Numbered from the stretch's first letter, positions 34,725 to 44,604 are shown. The stretch: 51,142 nucleotides of DNA from Chloroflexota bacterium (GCA_016191875.1 JACPVG010000007.1:1-51142), one strand, 5' to 3'. The notes: generated from the sequence alone by a model not told the origin. Numbers and translations: made by a program.

Positions 34725-37441
34725 GAGAGGTCTCCCTGGCCGCTGCGCCAGAACTCGGCCAGCCATTTGGCCAGACGGCTGTGCTCCGGCTGGGCCAGTT
34801 CGGGGTCGCGTTCCAGCAGCGCGTGGGCATGCTGGCGGGCCTTTTCGATCAATTTCACATCCGTCAGGCTGGCCAGGCGCAGGCGGTCGCCAAAACCGGC
34901 CTGGCGCGTGCCCAGGAACTCGCCGGGGCCGCGCTGGTCCAGGTCGCGCTCGGCCAGCACAAAGCCATCGTTGGTCTCGGCCATGGCCAGCAGCCGCTCA
35001 TTCTCGGCTGCGTCGTCCTTTTCAGGGATCAGCAGGCAGAAGGATTCGCCCCCGCCGCGCCCCACCCGGCCGCGCAGCTGGTGCAATTGCGCCAGCCCAA
35101 ACCGGTCGGCCCCCTCGATGAACATCACCGTGGCGTTGGGCACATCCACGCCCACTTCAACCACGGAGGTGGAAACCAGGACGTTGAACTCGCCATCCCG
35201 GAACTGGCGCATGGCCTCTTCTTTTTCATCCGGGCGCAGGCGGCCGTGCAGCAGGCCGACCCGGAAGCGCGAGAAGACCTCGTTTTGCAGGCGGGCATGC
35301 TCTTCCACCGCCGCGCGGCTGTCGCTCGCGTCGCTCTCTTCCACGAGCGGATAGATGATGAATGCCTGGCGGCCGGCGGCCAGTTCACGTTTGATGAGCG
35401 TGTAGGCGCGCTCGCGTTCGCGCGGCACCAGCACATGAGTGGTCACTGGCTGACGTCCGGGCGGCATTTCATCCATCACCGTCAGATCCAGATCGCCGTA
35501 GACGGTCAGCGCCAGCGAACGCGGGATCGGCGTGGCGGTCATCACCAGCAAGTGCGGGTTCTCGCCTTTACCCCGCAGGGCGGCGCGTTGCTCCACGCCA
35601 AAACGATGCTGTTCGTCAATGACCGCAAACTGCAAGTCCTTGAATTGCACCGGTTCTTCCAGCAGGGCATGCGTGCCCACTACCAGCCGGACGCTGCCTG
35701 CCTGCAGGCCGGCGCGGATCTCGGCCTTTTCGCTTTCAGGCGTCGCGCCGATCATCAGGCGCACGTCCTGGGGCGCGAGCAAACCACCCTCGCCGGCCAG
35801 CAGTATGCTGAAGGATTTAAGGTGCTGCTCAGCCAGGATGCTGGTGGGGGCCAGCACCGCGGCTTGCGCGCCATCCCGCAGCGCGATGCCGGCCGCCAGG
35901 GCAGCCACGGCCGTCTTGCCGGAGCCGACGTCGCCCTGCAGCAGCCGGTTCATCGGGCGGCCGCTGGCAAAGTCGGCCCGCAGGTCTTCGAGGGCGCGGC
36001 GCTGGGAGGCAGTGAGTTCATAGGGCAACCCGCCGACCTGAGCGGCAAGCCACTCTTCGGGCGCCTCGAAACGCCGGGCGGGGCGGGCCTCCCACTCCCG
36101 CTTCTGGCGCAGCGCGCCGAGTTGGAGATAGAAGATCTCATCGAAGGCCAGCCGGGCGCGGGCATCCTCCAGGTCTTCCCGCGAGTCCGGGAAATGCACC
36201 TGTTGCAACGCTTCGGAAAGCGGCGGCAGGTCAGCATCGTCCAACACGGACTGCGGCAGGCTCTCCTCGACACGCGGTGCCCAATAGGTGACGACCTTGT
36301 TCATCTGCGTCCGCAGCCAGCGCTGGGTCATCTCGCTGGTGAGCGGGTAGACCGGCACGATGCGGTTGGTGTGCAGTTGTTCGTCGTCCAGCAGTTCCCA
36401 TTCGGGGTTGACCATCTGTAGGCGGCCCAGGTACTGCTCCACCTTCCCTGCCAGCACGACGTGGGTGCCTTCCTTGAACTGTTGGGCCAGCCAGGGTTGG
36501 TTGAACCAGTTGAGTCGCAAAGCTCCCGTGCCATCCGAGACGATGACCTCCACCAATTTTCCGCCCCCGCCCTTGAAGGGCCGCACGGCGCTGCTCTGCA
36601 CCGTGGCAATGACGGTGACTTCATCGCCATACTTCAGACGGTTGATCGGGCTTAGCTGGCTGTAGTCATCGTAGCGGCGCGGGTAGTGGGTGAGCATGTC
36701 GCCCAGGGAATGGATCGACAACCGGGCGAGTTTCTCGGCGTTCTTGGGGCCCACGCCATCCAGCACGGTGACAGCCGCGTCCAGCGCAGCGCTGGGGCCC
36801 TCCGGCTGAAGGCGCGGCCCGCGCACCTTCCTGTGCTTGCGAACGGGCGGCCTGGCAGGCGCCTGGCGTTCCTCTCTCTTGGCCGCCGGCTTGGGCCGGG
36901 GTTTTTCCCGCGCTTGGGCGGGTTCAGCCGTCGGGGGCGGGGTTTCCGCAGAAGTCTCACCGCCCTGCGGGCCAGGGATGATCACAGCGACCTTCTGGTC
37001 GCCCGTGGGCCGCGGTGGGAGTGTGGGCAGATCTTTGATCCAATCCGTGTTGCCTGACGGATTCTCGCGCGCCCGTTCCAACTCTTCAACGAGTTTGGGT
37101 TTTACCTCAGTGAACTCATGCTCCGGGGCGGGTCCACTGCCTGTTTCCGGCGCGGTGGTTGGCGCGGGCTCGGCAGTCTCATCCCCCTCGCCCAGCGTGC
37201 GGCGGATGCGCGCCCACAGACCCTTCAGCGCATCGCTGCGCGATTCGGGCGTCAGGCGTTCGTAATCGCGCAGCCGGGCGAGGATGACCTGCACGAGGTC
37301 TTCGGGCAGGCCATCGGCGCGGGCCTCGCCCTCCCAGGCGCCTGCCATGCTGCCCAGGCCGCCGAAAACGGCTTTATTGTCGTACTTGCGCTCGGCTTCC
37401 AGCCGGAAGATCTTTTGAAGTTTCTCGATGGATGGTTTCAT
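34721..37441 (-). CDS. recG: ATP-dependent DNA helicase RecG, with N-terminal extension
   Basis: RecG reverses stalled forks and branch-migrates junctions. The 906 residues exceed the usual ~690. From about residue 225 onward the protein is standard RecG: wedge/OB domain (TVLDGVGPKNAEKLARL, then an OB fold), Walker A LLQGDVGSGKTAVAAL, DEQH box VIDEQHRFGVEQRA, and the C-terminal GRVGRGGGESFCLL motif. The first ~90 residues form a KLQKIFRLEAERKYDN-type helical domain, and about 90-220 is a Pro/Ala/Lys/Glu-rich, probably disordered linker. The ATG at 37441 is preferred over more upstream starts because a TAAAAT box ends eight nt before it. Confidence 0.94.
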   Translation of the reverse strand: MKPSIEKLQKIFRLEAERKYDNKAVFGGLGSMAGAWEGEARADGLPEDLVQVILARLRDYERLTPESRSDALKGLWARIRRTLGEGDETAEPAPTTAPETGSGPAPEHEFTEVKPKLVEELERARENPSGNTDWIKDLPTLPPRPTGDQKVAVIIPGPQGGETSAETPPPTAEPAQAREKPRPKPAAKREERQAPARPPVRKHRKVRGPRLQPEGPSAALDAAVTVLDGVGPKNAEKLARLSIHSLGDMLTHYPRRYDDYSQLSPINRLKYGDEVTVIATVQSSAVRPFKGGGGKLVEVIVSDGTGALRLNWFNQPWLAQQFKEGTHVVLAGKVEQYLGRLQMVNPEWELLDDEQLHTNRIVPVYPLTSEMTQRWLRTQMNKVVTYWAPRVEESLPQSVLDDADLPPLSEALQQVHFPDSREDLEDARARLAFDEIFYLQLGALRQKREWEARPARRFEAPEEWLAAQVGGLPYELTASQRRALEDLRADFASGRPMNRLLQGDVGSGKTAVAALAAGIALRDGAQAAVLAPTSILAEQHLKSFSILLAGEGGLLAPQDVRLMIGATPESEKAEIRAGLQAGSVRLVVGTHALLEEPVQFKDLQFAVIDEQHRFGVEQRAALRGKGENPHLLVMTATPIPRSLALTVYGDLDLTVMDEMPPGRQPVTTHVLVPRERERAYTLIKRELAAGRQAFIIYPLVEESDASDSRAAVEEHARLQNEVFSRFRVGLLHGRLRPDEKEEAMRQFRDGEFNVLVSTSVVEVGVDVPNATVMFIEGADRFGLAQLHQLRGRVGRGGGESFCLLIPEKDDAAENERLLAMAETNDGFVLAERDLDQRGPGEFLGTRQAGFGDRLRLASLTDVKLIEKARQHAHALLERDPELAQPEHSRLAKWLAEFWRSGQGDLS

Positions 37442-37449
37442 GGACTTGT

Positions 37450-37455
37450 ATTTTA
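37450..37455 (-). promoter_or_regulatory. Extended -10 box of recG, leaderless type
   Basis: On the minus strand TGATAAAAT ends eight nt before the ATG at 37439-37441, with no ribosome site. The recG mRNA may be leaderless, and coaD would be translated by coupling. Confidence 0.5.
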
Positions 37456-37560
37456 TCAGGGATGGGCGGCGCAACGCCCTTCGGAGTCGAGGCATCAGCC
37501 AAGACAGATGTGCCCCCCGCCGAGACCCGACGCCCACCGACCCGGAGGCAGCCGCGCAAC

Positions 37561-37582
37561 AAAAAAGCCCGGCACGCCGGGC
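37561..37582 (-). terminator. Terminator of the REC-GGDEF gene
   Basis: A GCCCGG/CCGGGC stem with a 4-nt loop is followed by six T residues on the minus strand, 22 bp after the stop codon. Confidence 0.9.
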
Positions 37583-37604
37583 CTGTTCGTGGCGGGAACC
37601 CAGG

Positions 37605-38531
37605 CTACTCTTTCACCTCGTAACCCACTACCTTTTCATCGGATTCGGCGTGGGCTGACTCAAGCGCCTGGTTGGCCTGCTCGATGAGCACATACAGGGG
37701 CTGGGGGTCTTCGCGCTGGCTGTTCGTGAAACCACAGCGGATATCCAGCTGCAGGCGGCCACCCTCCGGCGTGCGGATGCGGATGGTAGTAACCGCCTTG
37801 GCAATGCGCTCCAAAACGGCGCGGGCATTCTCGGCGGAGGCTCCCGGCAGCATCAGCAGGAACTTGGAACCGATCCAGCGGCCGACGATATCATAGATGC
37901 GTACGTTGGCGCGGGCGGCGCGGGCCACAAAGCGGATGGCCTGGTCGCGTATTTCAGGGCCGTGTTCGCTGCGTATTTCGGGGAGATTCAGGACTTCCAG
38001 CATACCCACGCTCAACTGGATCCCCTCACGCTGGGCGCGGTTAAGCTCGGCCAGAGCGCGTTCGTAGACCGCCTGCCGGTTCAGCACGCTGGTGAGCTGG
38101 TCGTACAGCGCCAGCGACTCCGAGTGGCCCTGCCCCTGTTTCAGGCTGGTCTGCAACGCGATGGTGCGCTCGGCGATGGTCATGCGCGACAGCAGGTCTT
38201 CCTCTACCACCGGGCTGAGTACGAAGTCGCCGGGAATCGGCCCTAGTGAATCGATGACGTTTTTGCGGCGCGCCTCGTCAGCGACGAAAATGATGTACGG
38301 GTAGATCTCCAGGTCGCCTGCCAGCAGGTGGTTAATCAGCTCCATCCCATCCATCTCGGGCTGGTCGAAGGCGGCGATCAGGATGCGAACTGGCTCATCT
38401 TCCGACGCCTTCAGACGCTCGACCACATCATCGGCCTCAGCGGTTTCAAGGACCTCATATTCGTGCTGAGCAAGGATTTTCTTCAGAAAGGCGCGCGCTT
38501 CAGCGTCTGGGTCAAAGATAAGGATTTTCAA
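37605..38531 (-). CDS. Degenerate response-regulator/GGDEF protein
   Basis: The TTG at 38531 is chosen because AGGAG lies seven nt upstream, and it begins the first conserved strand, KILIFDPD. Residues 1 to about 115 are a receiver-like domain, but the phosphoacceptor position appears to be Ala (ILIAAFDQPEMDG), with an Asp three residues later. The C-terminal half is a GGDEF-like domain whose active site reads WIGSKF in place of GGDEF. Neither half should be active in the usual way, so it may be a ligand- or protein-binding scaffold. The 308-residue protein has its own TATAAT box (38573-38578) and a strong terminator. Confidence 0.82.
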   Translation of the reverse strand: MKILIFDPDAEARAFLKKILAQHEYEVLETAEADDVVERLKASEDEPVRILIAAFDQPEMDGMELINHLLAGDLEIYPYIIFVADEARRKNVIDSLGPIPGDFVLSPVVEEDLLSRMTIAERTIALQTSLKQGQGHSESLALYDQLTSVLNRQAVYERALAELNRAQREGIQLSVGMLEVLNLPEIRSEHGPEIRDQAIRFVARAARANVRIYDIVGRWIGSKFLLMLPGASAENARAVLERIAKAVTTIRIRTPEGGRLQLDIRCGFTNSQREDPQPLYVLIEQANQALESAHAESDEKVVGYEVKE

Positions 38532-38572
38532 CAGCTTGCTCCTGGAAAACGAATGCGAGTACAACCTACCTT

Positions 38573-38578
38573 ATTATA
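38573..38578 (-). promoter_or_regulatory. -10 box of the REC-GGDEF gene
   Basis: A perfect TATAAT on the minus strand, about 41 bp before the chosen TTG start. Confidence 0.5.
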
Positions 38579-38686
38579 GAGAACGCGGGCGGAAAATGCA
38601 TGGTAATTACGTGGCAGGGGTGTTACATGCAAAACAAGAAAGACATCCGATATCTTGAAGAAACTGGATGTCCGCAAGGCACGCGG

Positions 38687-41149
38687 TTAGGCGGTTTTTC
38701 GCCCGCGCAGGCGCAAGCTGTTGCTGACCACAAACACGCTGCTGAAGGCCATCGCCCCCGCCGCCAGCATCGGGTTCAGGTAGCCTGCCGCGGCGGCCGG
38801 GATGAGGATGACGTTGTAGATGAACGCCCAGAACAGGTTCTGCTTGATGGTGCGCAGCGTCAGGCGGCTGAGGGCGATGGCGCGCGGCACACCCGCCAGT
38901 TCGCCGCTGATGAGCACCACCGGCGCAGCCGCCATGGCCACATCCGTGCCGGTCCCGATGGCAATCCCGACGTCCGCCTGGGCCAGCGCCGGGGCGTCGT
39001 TGATGCCGTCGCCGACCATCGCCACCACCTTGCCTTCGGCCTGTAGTTTCTTCACCTCGGCGGCCTTGTCGCCGGGCAGCACTTCGGCCAGCACGCGGTC
39101 CACGCCCACCAGTTTGCCAATGGCGGCCGCGGTGGCCGGATTGTCCCCGGTCAGCATAGCAACCTCAAGCCCCATGGCGTGCAGGCGGGCAATGGCCGCT
39201 ACTGAGCCGTCTTTGAGCGTGTCGGCCACGGCGATCACCCCGGCTAATTCGCCATCCACAGCCACCAGCATGGGCGTCTTGGCCTCGGCCTGCAAGCGGG
39301 CGATATCGGCTTCGCTTCCCAACAGAGGGATGTTCTCCTGCTGCATCATGCGCGGGTTGCCCACCAGCACAGTCTGGCCGTTCACGCCGGCGCGGATACC
39401 CAGGCCGGGAACGGCGCTGAAGGACTCCGGCGCGCTCGGTCCCAATTCGCGGGCGTTGGCTTCGGCCACGATGGCCTCGCCCAGCGGGTGTTCGCTGCCG
39501 GTTTCGGCCGAGGCCGCCAGATGCAGGATCGACTCGACGCTGTATCCGGCGCAGTGCATCCCGTTCCGCTCCAGAATCGAACGGTCCACCGGCGCCACGT
39601 CGGTGACCGCGGGTTGGCCGCGCGTAATTGTGCCGGTCTTGTCCAGCGCCACTACGCCCACCCGGCCGGCGCGTTCCAGCGCTTCGCTGGATTTAAACAG
39701 GATACCGCCTTCGGCGCCTTTGCCGGTGCCAACCATGACGGCGGTCGGCGTGGCAAGGCCCATGGCGCACGGGCAGGCGATGACCAGCACAGCGACCATA
39801 TTGATGAGAGAGCGCGTGAAGGCATCCGCCTCCGCTCCCGCGGCGGGCGCCGGCACGAGGAAATACCAGACCGCGAACGTGCCCAGAGCGATGGCAATGA
39901 CAATGGGCACGAACACCGCCGAAACCTGGTCGGCCAGTTTCTGGATCGGGGCGCGGCTGGCCTGGGCATCTTCCACCAGGCGGATGATCTGCGCCAGGGC
40001 GGTCTCTCTGCCGACCTTGGTGGCCTCGAAGCGCAGCAGGCCAAGCTTATTGAGCGTCGCGCCGATGACCGGGTCGCCGGGGGCTTTGCTCACCGGCATG
40101 GATTCGCCCGTCAGCATCGATTCATCCACCGCCGAGTGACCATCGACCACCACGCCATCCACGGGGATCTTCTCCCCGGGCCGGACGATGACCACATCGC
40201 CGACGAGTACATCTTCGGCGGGCACTTCCATTTCCTCGCCGTTCCGCACAATGCGGGCTGATTTGGCGCGCAGGCCCATCAGTTTCTTGATGGCTTCGCT
40301 GGTCTGGCCCTTGGCGCGCGCTTCCAGGAACTTGCCCAGTTTGATGAGCGTAATGATGACCGCCCCGGTCTCGAAATACACGTGGCCGGAGATAAGGCCA
40401 AGCATGACGGGAATCGAGTAGAAATAGGCCGCCGAGGTGCCCATGGCGATAAGCACGTCCATGTTGGCCGAGCGGTTGCGCAGGGCCTTGAACGCGCCCA
40501 CGTAATACTGCCAACCAACGAAGAACTGCACCGGCGTCGCAAAAGCAAACATCGTCCAGTTGACCCAGGCGTCGTGCGCCCAATGGCCGACCAGTTCCAG
40601 ATCGCGCGCCATGGCGAACAGGAACAGCGGCAGAGTGAAAGCCAGGCCGATGAGCAGAAGGCGGCGCTGTTCGCGAACCTCGCTTTGCCGCGCCAGGCGT
40701 TCGGCATCTTCGGCTTCCCCGCCGGTCTCCAGTGCCTCGAACCCGGCCGCCTGGACTGTCCGGCGCAGGTCGGCTTGGCTCACCAGTGTGGGGATGTATT
40801 TCACCCGGGCGCGTTCGGCGGCATAATTGACCGTCGCCTCCAAAACTCCCTCAAGTGCCGAAAGCGCCTTCTCCAGGCGGCGGGCGTCGTTGTCATCGCT
40901 CAGGCGGCGCAGAGCTAGGTCGGCCTCCCCGGCGGCGACGCCATAGCCGGCGCGCTGGATGCGGGCGATGAAATCCGGCAGCGTGGCCTGGGCGGGGTCG
41001 TATTCCACGGAAGCGCGCTCGGTGGTGAGGTTGACAACTGCCGAGGAGACGCCTTCCACTTTCTTGAGGTTGCGTTCCACGGTGGAGACGCAGTTGGCGC
41101 AGGTCATGCCGGTTATCGGCAGGGTGAGTTGTTTGGTGGTGAGGGTCAT
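38687..41149 (-). CDS. copA: Copper-exporting P1B-type ATPase (CopA-like)
   Basis: An 820-residue P-type ATPase that pumps Cu(I) out of the cytoplasm. The N-terminus has a heavy-metal-associated domain with the metal motif MTCANC (C17, C20) and a second such domain (about 80-150) that has lost its CxxC. The intramembrane CPC motif is in [14 protein letters not shown], the phosphorylation site is DKTGTIT and the hinge is [12 protein letters not shown]. It is the last gene of the operon csoR-copZ-doxX-copB-copA, 23 bp after copB, with GGAG just before the ATG. Confidence 0.96.
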   Translation of the reverse strand: MTLTTKQLTLPITGMTCANCVSTVERNLKKVEGVSSAVVNLTTERASVEYDPAQATLPDFIARIQRAGYGVAAGEADLALRRLSDDNDARRLEKALSALEGVLEATVNYAAERARVKYIPTLVSQADLRRTVQAAGFEALETGGEAEDAERLARQSEVREQRRLLLIGLAFTLPLFLFAMARDLELVGHWAHDAWVNWTMFAFATPVQFFVGWQYYVGAFKALRNRSANMDVLIAMGTSAAYFYSIPVMLGLISGHVYFETGAVIITLIKLGKFLEARAKGQTSEAIKKLMGLRAKSARIVRNGEEMEVPAEDVLVGDVVIVRPGEKIPVDGVVVDGHSAVDESMLTGESMPVSKAPGDPVIGATLNKLGLLRFEATKVGRETALAQIIRLVEDAQASRAPIQKLADQVSAVFVPIVIAIALGTFAVWYFLVPAPAAGAEADAFTRSLINMVAVLVIACPCAMGLATPTAVMVGTGKGAEGGILFKSSEALERAGRVGVVALDKTGTITRGQPAVTDVAPVDRSILERNGMHCAGYSVESILHLAASAETGSEHPLGEAIVAEANARELGPSAPESFSAVPGLGIRAGVNGQTVLVGNPRMMQQENIPLLGSEADIARLQAEAKTPMLVAVDGELAGVIAVADTLKDGSVAAIARLHAMGLEVAMLTGDNPATAAAIGKLVGVDRVLAEVLPGDKAAEVKKLQAEGKVVAMVGDGINDAPALAQADVGIAIGTGTDVAMAAAPVVLISGELAGVPRAIALSRLTLRTIKQNLFWAFIYNVILIPAAAAGYLNPMLAAGAMAFSSVFVVSNSLRLRGRKTA

Positions 41150-41172
41150 GGTTGCTCCAAAATCAGGTTCAG

Positions 41173-43338
41173 TCAGCGGGATGGGGCCAGAACCGCCCGG
41201 CGCAGGAACTGGGCGTTGACGGCGACGATGACAGTGCTCAAGGACATCAGCACCGCGCCGAGGGCGGGCGAAAGGAGGAAACCGGCCGACGCCAGCGCCC
41301 CTGCCGCCAGCGGCAGGGCAACGATGTTGTAACCGGTCGCCCAGACCAGGTTTTGAATCATCTTGGCATAGGTGGCGCGGCTGAGCGCAAAGATCTTGAC
41401 GATGTCACCCGGGTTGCTCCTTACCAGGATGATACCCGCTGATTCGACCGCCACGTCCGTGCCACTGCCGATGGCGATGCCGACATCAGCCCGAGTGAGC
41501 GCCGGGGCGTCATTCACGCCGTCGCCAACCATCGCCACCCGCTTGCCCTCCGCCTGCAAGGCGGCCACGTGCTTGTCCTTGTGCTCGGGCAGCACTTCGG
41601 CGAATACCGTGTGGATGCCGAGTTCGGCGGCCACCGCGTCCGCCACCGCCCGGCTGTCGCCGGTGAGCATCGCGACCTCGATGCCCATCGCCTGCAGCCT
41701 CTCCACGGCGGGGCGGCTCTCCGGCCGGATCACATCCGCCAGGGCAAACGCCGCTACGGGCTTCTCCTCCACCAGCAGGAAGACAACAGTTTGCCCGGCA
41801 GCGTCGGCTCCTGCCTGGAATTCCGCCAGGGTTTGGTCGGGCTGCACCGCCAGCAGTTCCAGCAGCCGCGGTCCGCCCAGGTGCACGGCCTTGCCCTCCC
41901 AGCCGGCGCGCACGCCCCGGCCCTTGATGGCCTCGAAATCGGTCACGCGCGCCGGCGTCAATCCTTTGCCCTTCGCGTAGTCTCGGATGGCCCGGGCGAT
42001 GATGTGCTCGGAATCGCCTTCCACGGCCGCCGCCAGGGCGAAGGCGGTATTCTCATCCAGTCCGCTGACGCGACTGGCGACCACGCCCTGTTCGCCCTGC
42101 GTGAGCGTGCCGGTCTTGTCGAAAATTACCACGTCGATCTGCCGGGCGGCTTCCAGGGCCAGGCGATTGCGCACCAGAATGCCGTTACGCGCCGCCAGCG
42201 AAGTGGAAATGGACACCACCAGCGGGACAGCCAGACCGAGGGCGTGTGGACAGGCGATGACCAGCACCGTCACGACGCGCTGCAAGACGAACAGATCAAA
42301 GCCGCGTGCCAGGCTCCAGACGACGGCGGTAACGCCTGCCACCGCCAGGGCGATGTAGAACAACCAGCCGGCAGCCTTATCCGCCAGCACCTGTGTCCTG
42401 GACTTGCTGCGCTGGGCCTCGGCAACCAGACGCATGATGCCCGCCAGCGCGGTCTGGTCGCCGGTGGCGCCCACGCGCACGCGCAGGCTGCCGTCGGTGT
42501 TGATGGTGCCGGCGATGACCTTGTCGCCGGGCCGCTTCTTCACTGGGGCCGATTCGCCGGTGAGCATGGCCTCGTTGACGTCCGATTCGCCGTCCACCAC
42601 CTCGCCATCCGCGGGGACGCTGGCGCCCGGCCGCACCAGGACTACGTCGCCGGTTTTCAACTCTGCGGCCGGCACAGTCTGGGGTTCGCCATAAGCGTCC
42701 AGGCGCTCGGCGGTGTCTGGCATCAGTTTTGCCAGTTCATTGAGCGAGCCGGAAGCCTGGCGCACCGAGCGCATCTCCAGCCAGTGGCCGAGCAGCATGA
42801 TGTCGATCAGGGTCACGAGTTCCCAGAAGAAACTCTCGCCCAGGGCGAACAGGCTGGCCGCCAGGCTGTACACGAACGCCACCGAGATGGCGAGCGAAAT
42901 GAGCATCATCATCCCCGGTTGGCGGTCGCGCCATTCCGGGCGGGCCATATCCAGGAATGGCAGACCGCCGTAGACGAACACCACCAGCCCAAAGAGCGGC
43001 GCGACCCACTCACTGCCGGGGAAGCGCGGCACACTGAAACCCAGCCACATCTGGAGCATGTCGCTGTAGGCCAGCACCGGCACGCTCAGCAGCAAAGAGA
43101 CCCAGAATCGCTTCCGGAAAAGGTCCTCGTGACCGCTGTGGTCGGTATGGGCGTCATGCCCGGCGTGTGCCGGGCTGCCCGCGTCGGGAGGTTGCACATG
43201 AGGCGCATGCTCGTGGCCGGCATGGTTAGCGTGCATATCGTGACCATGCCCACCGTGCTGGGCGTGCTGCTCGTGGCCGACGTGCGGGTCATGTTCGCTT
43301 TCTTCACGACCAGATGCGTGTGACTTGTGGGAATCCAT
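41173..43338 (-). CDS. copB: P1B-type ATPase with His-rich N-terminus (CopB-like)
   Basis: The 721-residue ATPase has 19 histidines in the first 70 residues (repeated HxGH- and HAxH-like units) instead of an HMA domain. The membrane motif is CPH ([12 protein letters not shown]), which in the CopB class is linked to Cu(II)/Ag(I) export. The phosphorylation site is DKTGTLT, and the hinge is [12 protein letters not shown]. Specificity for silver or Cu(II) is inferred from the CPH class and not shown. AGGAG lies six nt upstream of the ATG. It is followed closely by copA. Confidence 0.95.
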   Translation of the reverse strand: MDSHKSHASGREESEHDPHVGHEQHAQHGGHGHDMHANHAGHEHAPHVQPPDAGSPAHAGHDAHTDHSGHEDLFRKRFWVSLLLSVPVLAYSDMLQMWLGFSVPRFPGSEWVAPLFGLVVFVYGGLPFLDMARPEWRDRQPGMMMLISLAISVAFVYSLAASLFALGESFFWELVTLIDIMLLGHWLEMRSVRQASGSLNELAKLMPDTAERLDAYGEPQTVPAAELKTGDVVLVRPGASVPADGEVVDGESDVNEAMLTGESAPVKKRPGDKVIAGTINTDGSLRVRVGATGDQTALAGIMRLVAEAQRSKSRTQVLADKAAGWLFYIALAVAGVTAVVWSLARGFDLFVLQRVVTVLVIACPHALGLAVPLVVSISTSLAARNGILVRNRLALEAARQIDVVIFDKTGTLTQGEQGVVASRVSGLDENTAFALAAAVEGDSEHIIARAIRDYAKGKGLTPARVTDFEAIKGRGVRAGWEGKAVHLGGPRLLELLAVQPDQTLAEFQAGADAAGQTVVFLLVEEKPVAAFALADVIRPESRPAVERLQAMGIEVAMLTGDSRAVADAVAAELGIHTVFAEVLPEHKDKHVAALQAEGKRVAMVGDGVNDAPALTRADVGIAIGSGTDVAVESAGIILVRSNPGDIVKIFALSRATYAKMIQNLVWATGYNIVALPLAAGALASAGFLLSPALGAVLMSLSTVIVAVNAQFLRRAVLAPSR

Positions 43339-43349
43339 ATCGGCTCCTG

Positions 43350-43862
43350 CTAGGAAAGACTATCAGATTTGACGCCGGCACGGCCGGCCAGCGACGGGTC
43401 ATCCACCAATGCCCCGCCGCGCACGGTCGCCCCGATGACGATCCCGGCGCTGATGAGGACGATGTTCTTGAAGATGTATTGGCCTTCGAGCGTGGGCGCG
43501 TAGGGGATGTGGGCGAACACCTCGCCCGGCAGGAGAAAGATGGGCGTGATGGTGCCCAGCATTTGCAGCCACAAGAGAAGCAACGTAGCCCGCAGGTAGA
43601 GGCCGAAGATCAGCCCAATGCCGATGGCCGTTTCCCAGACGGCGAGCAGGTAGATGGATACGTTGGCCGGAATCAGGCCAAAGGTGAGCAGTTCGATGGT
43701 GCGCGTGGCCAATCCAGTGGCCGGGCTGAGACCGGGGAAGAATTTCAGCGCTCCGAACCAGAAGAAGACCAGCCCAAGGCTGATCCGCAGGAGCGTCACG
43801 CCGTACCGCGCCATCCAGGCGGTCAGGCGCGCGTCGATGGCATCAAAACGTTTGGCGAGCAT
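43350..43862 (-). CDS. DoxX/YkgB-family membrane protein
   Basis: The 170-residue protein has about four hydrophobic segments and the DoxX-like start [20 protein letters not shown], followed by [18 protein letters not shown]. Members of this broad family are involved in redox or thiol homeostasis, and the name covers several unrelated roles. Within this operon it may protect or repair the membrane under copper stress. It starts about 100 bp after copZ, after a hairpin, and ends 11 bp before copB. The ribosome site is weak. Confidence 0.78.
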   Translation of the reverse strand: MLAKRFDAIDARLTAWMARYGVTLLRISLGLVFFWFGALKFFPGLSPATGLATRTIELLTFGLIPANVSIYLLAVWETAIGIGLIFGLYLRATLLLLWLQMLGTITPIFLLPGEVFAHIPYAPTLEGQYIFKNIVLISAGIVIGATVRGGALVDDPSLAGRAGVKSDSLS

Positions 43863-43889
43863 GGCGGGTTGCAGTTCACTCCATTAACA

Positions 43890-43915
43890 AGGCCCCAAGA
43901 TCGCGCCTGGGGCCT
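43890..43915 (-). repeat. Hairpin between copZ and the DoxX gene
   Basis: AGGCCCCA and TGGGGCCT form an 8-bp stem with a 10-nt loop, followed on the minus strand by TGTTAATGG. It could be an attenuator or partial terminator that lets csoR-copZ be expressed more than the distal genes. Confidence 0.55.
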
Positions 43916-43961
43916 GAAAGTTTCCGATTCAGGCGCGGGTGCGCCTCAGCATGAGCTGGTC

Positions 43962-44171
43962 CTAGATAATGACCGGCGGATAGTTGATTTCCTTCAACAG
44001 CGCCACGATCTGGTCTTCGGTGGCCGGCGCGTCAAACGAAACCGTCACTTTGCGGGTATCCAGGCTGGCGACGACTTCGGTCACGCCTGCCAGTTCGCCC
44101 ACTTCGGTCTGGATGGTGTGGGTGCAGTGGCCGCAGTGCATGGCCGGGACGGAGTAGGATACAGTGTGCAT
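43962..44171 (-). CDS. copZ: Copper chaperone CopZ (HMA-domain protein)
   Basis: A 69-residue ferredoxin-like heavy-metal-associated protein with the metal motif MHCGHC (C13, C16), which binds Cu(I) and delivers it to CopA or to CsoR. The ATG at 44171 is supported by AAGGAGA six nt upstream. It lies 22 bp after csoR in the copper operon. Confidence 0.93.
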   Translation of the reverse strand: MHTVSYSVPAMHCGHCTHTIQTEVGELAGVTEVVASLDTRKVTVSFDAPATEDQIVALLKEINYPPVII

Positions 44172-44193
44172 GTCAATCTCCTTTGAATACGAA

Positions 44194-44463
44194 TTACGAT
44201 TTGTTGGCGGTCTGGAACACGTCGGCAATCTCGTTGAGCACGCGCTCGCGTTCGGCCGGGTCGTCGCCCTGGATGACAGTGATCAGACAGTGGCGCATGT
44301 GGTCCTCCAGCACTATCTGGCTGACCTTGTCCAGCGCGGCCTGCACGGCCTGGATCTGGCGGATGACATCGATACAGTACTCGCCATCCTCCACCATGCG
44401 GGCGATTCCGCCCACGTGGCCCTGTATGGTGCGCAGACGCTTGGCAGTCGCTTCATTCTTCAT
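44194..44463 (-). CDS. csoR: CsoR-family copper-sensing repressor
   Basis: An 89-residue all-helical repressor of the DUF156/CsoR family. The metal site is intact: C30, H55 and C59, with spacings of 25 and four identical to M. tuberculosis CsoR (C36, H61, C65). It should leave its operator when Cu(I) binds and so switch on the operon it heads. Upstream lie a near-perfect promoter and a palindromic operator candidate. The copper specificity is supported by the Cys-His-Cys set and by the neighbouring copZ and two P-type ATPases. Confidence 0.94.
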   Translation of the reverse strand: MKNEATAKRLRTIQGHVGGIARMVEDGEYCIDVIRQIQAVQAALDKVSQIVLEDHMRHCLITVIQGDDPAERERVLNEIADVFQTANKS

Positions 44464-44481
44464 CGTGTTCTCGCCTTACCC

Positions 44482-44493
44482 CCCCCATGGGGG
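44482..44493 (-). promoter_or_regulatory. Candidate CsoR operator
   Basis: A perfect palindrome CCCCCATGGGGG lies about 12 bp downstream of the -10 box, where transcription should start, and 19 bp before the csoR ATG. It resembles the C/G-tract operators of CsoR-type repressors. Binding is predicted, not shown. Confidence 0.6.
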
Positions 44494-44505
44494 AGGGGTT
44501 GGGAG

Positions 44506-44534
44506 ATTATAGAGAGGTTTCAGGAATGTGTCAA
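44506..44534 (-). promoter_or_regulatory. Consensus promoter of the copper operon
   Basis: On the minus strand TTGACA (44529-44534), a 17-bp spacer and TATAAT (44506-44511) match the sigma-70 consensus exactly. Such a strong promoter fits tight repression by CsoR. Confidence 0.85.
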
Positions 44535-44604
44535 GGGCTGGGCGCAGAAAAAACCTCACCCATGCGGCGGCTTCTTGGAAGGTCGCCTGGAGGGTTTCTA
44601 AGGC

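Noticed and set aside
34781..36421. Plus-strand open frame (546 codons) opposite recG
   Set aside because: Composition is Gln/His/Arg-rich and it is fully covered by the RecG helicase domains.
38531..38564. An upstream TTG start for the REC-GGDEF protein at 38564
   Set aside because: It lies 8 nt from a TATAAT box, like the leaderless genes, but the AGGAG site fits the TTG at 38531, which also begins the first conserved strand. Not excluded.
38820..40139. Plus-strand open frame (439 codons) opposite copA
   Set aside because: Ser/Ala/Thr/Arg-rich shadow of the copA coding sequence.
41569..43323. Plus-strand open frame (584 codons) opposite copB
   Set aside because: It covers only the CopB-encoding strand, has no conserved motif and no ribosome site.
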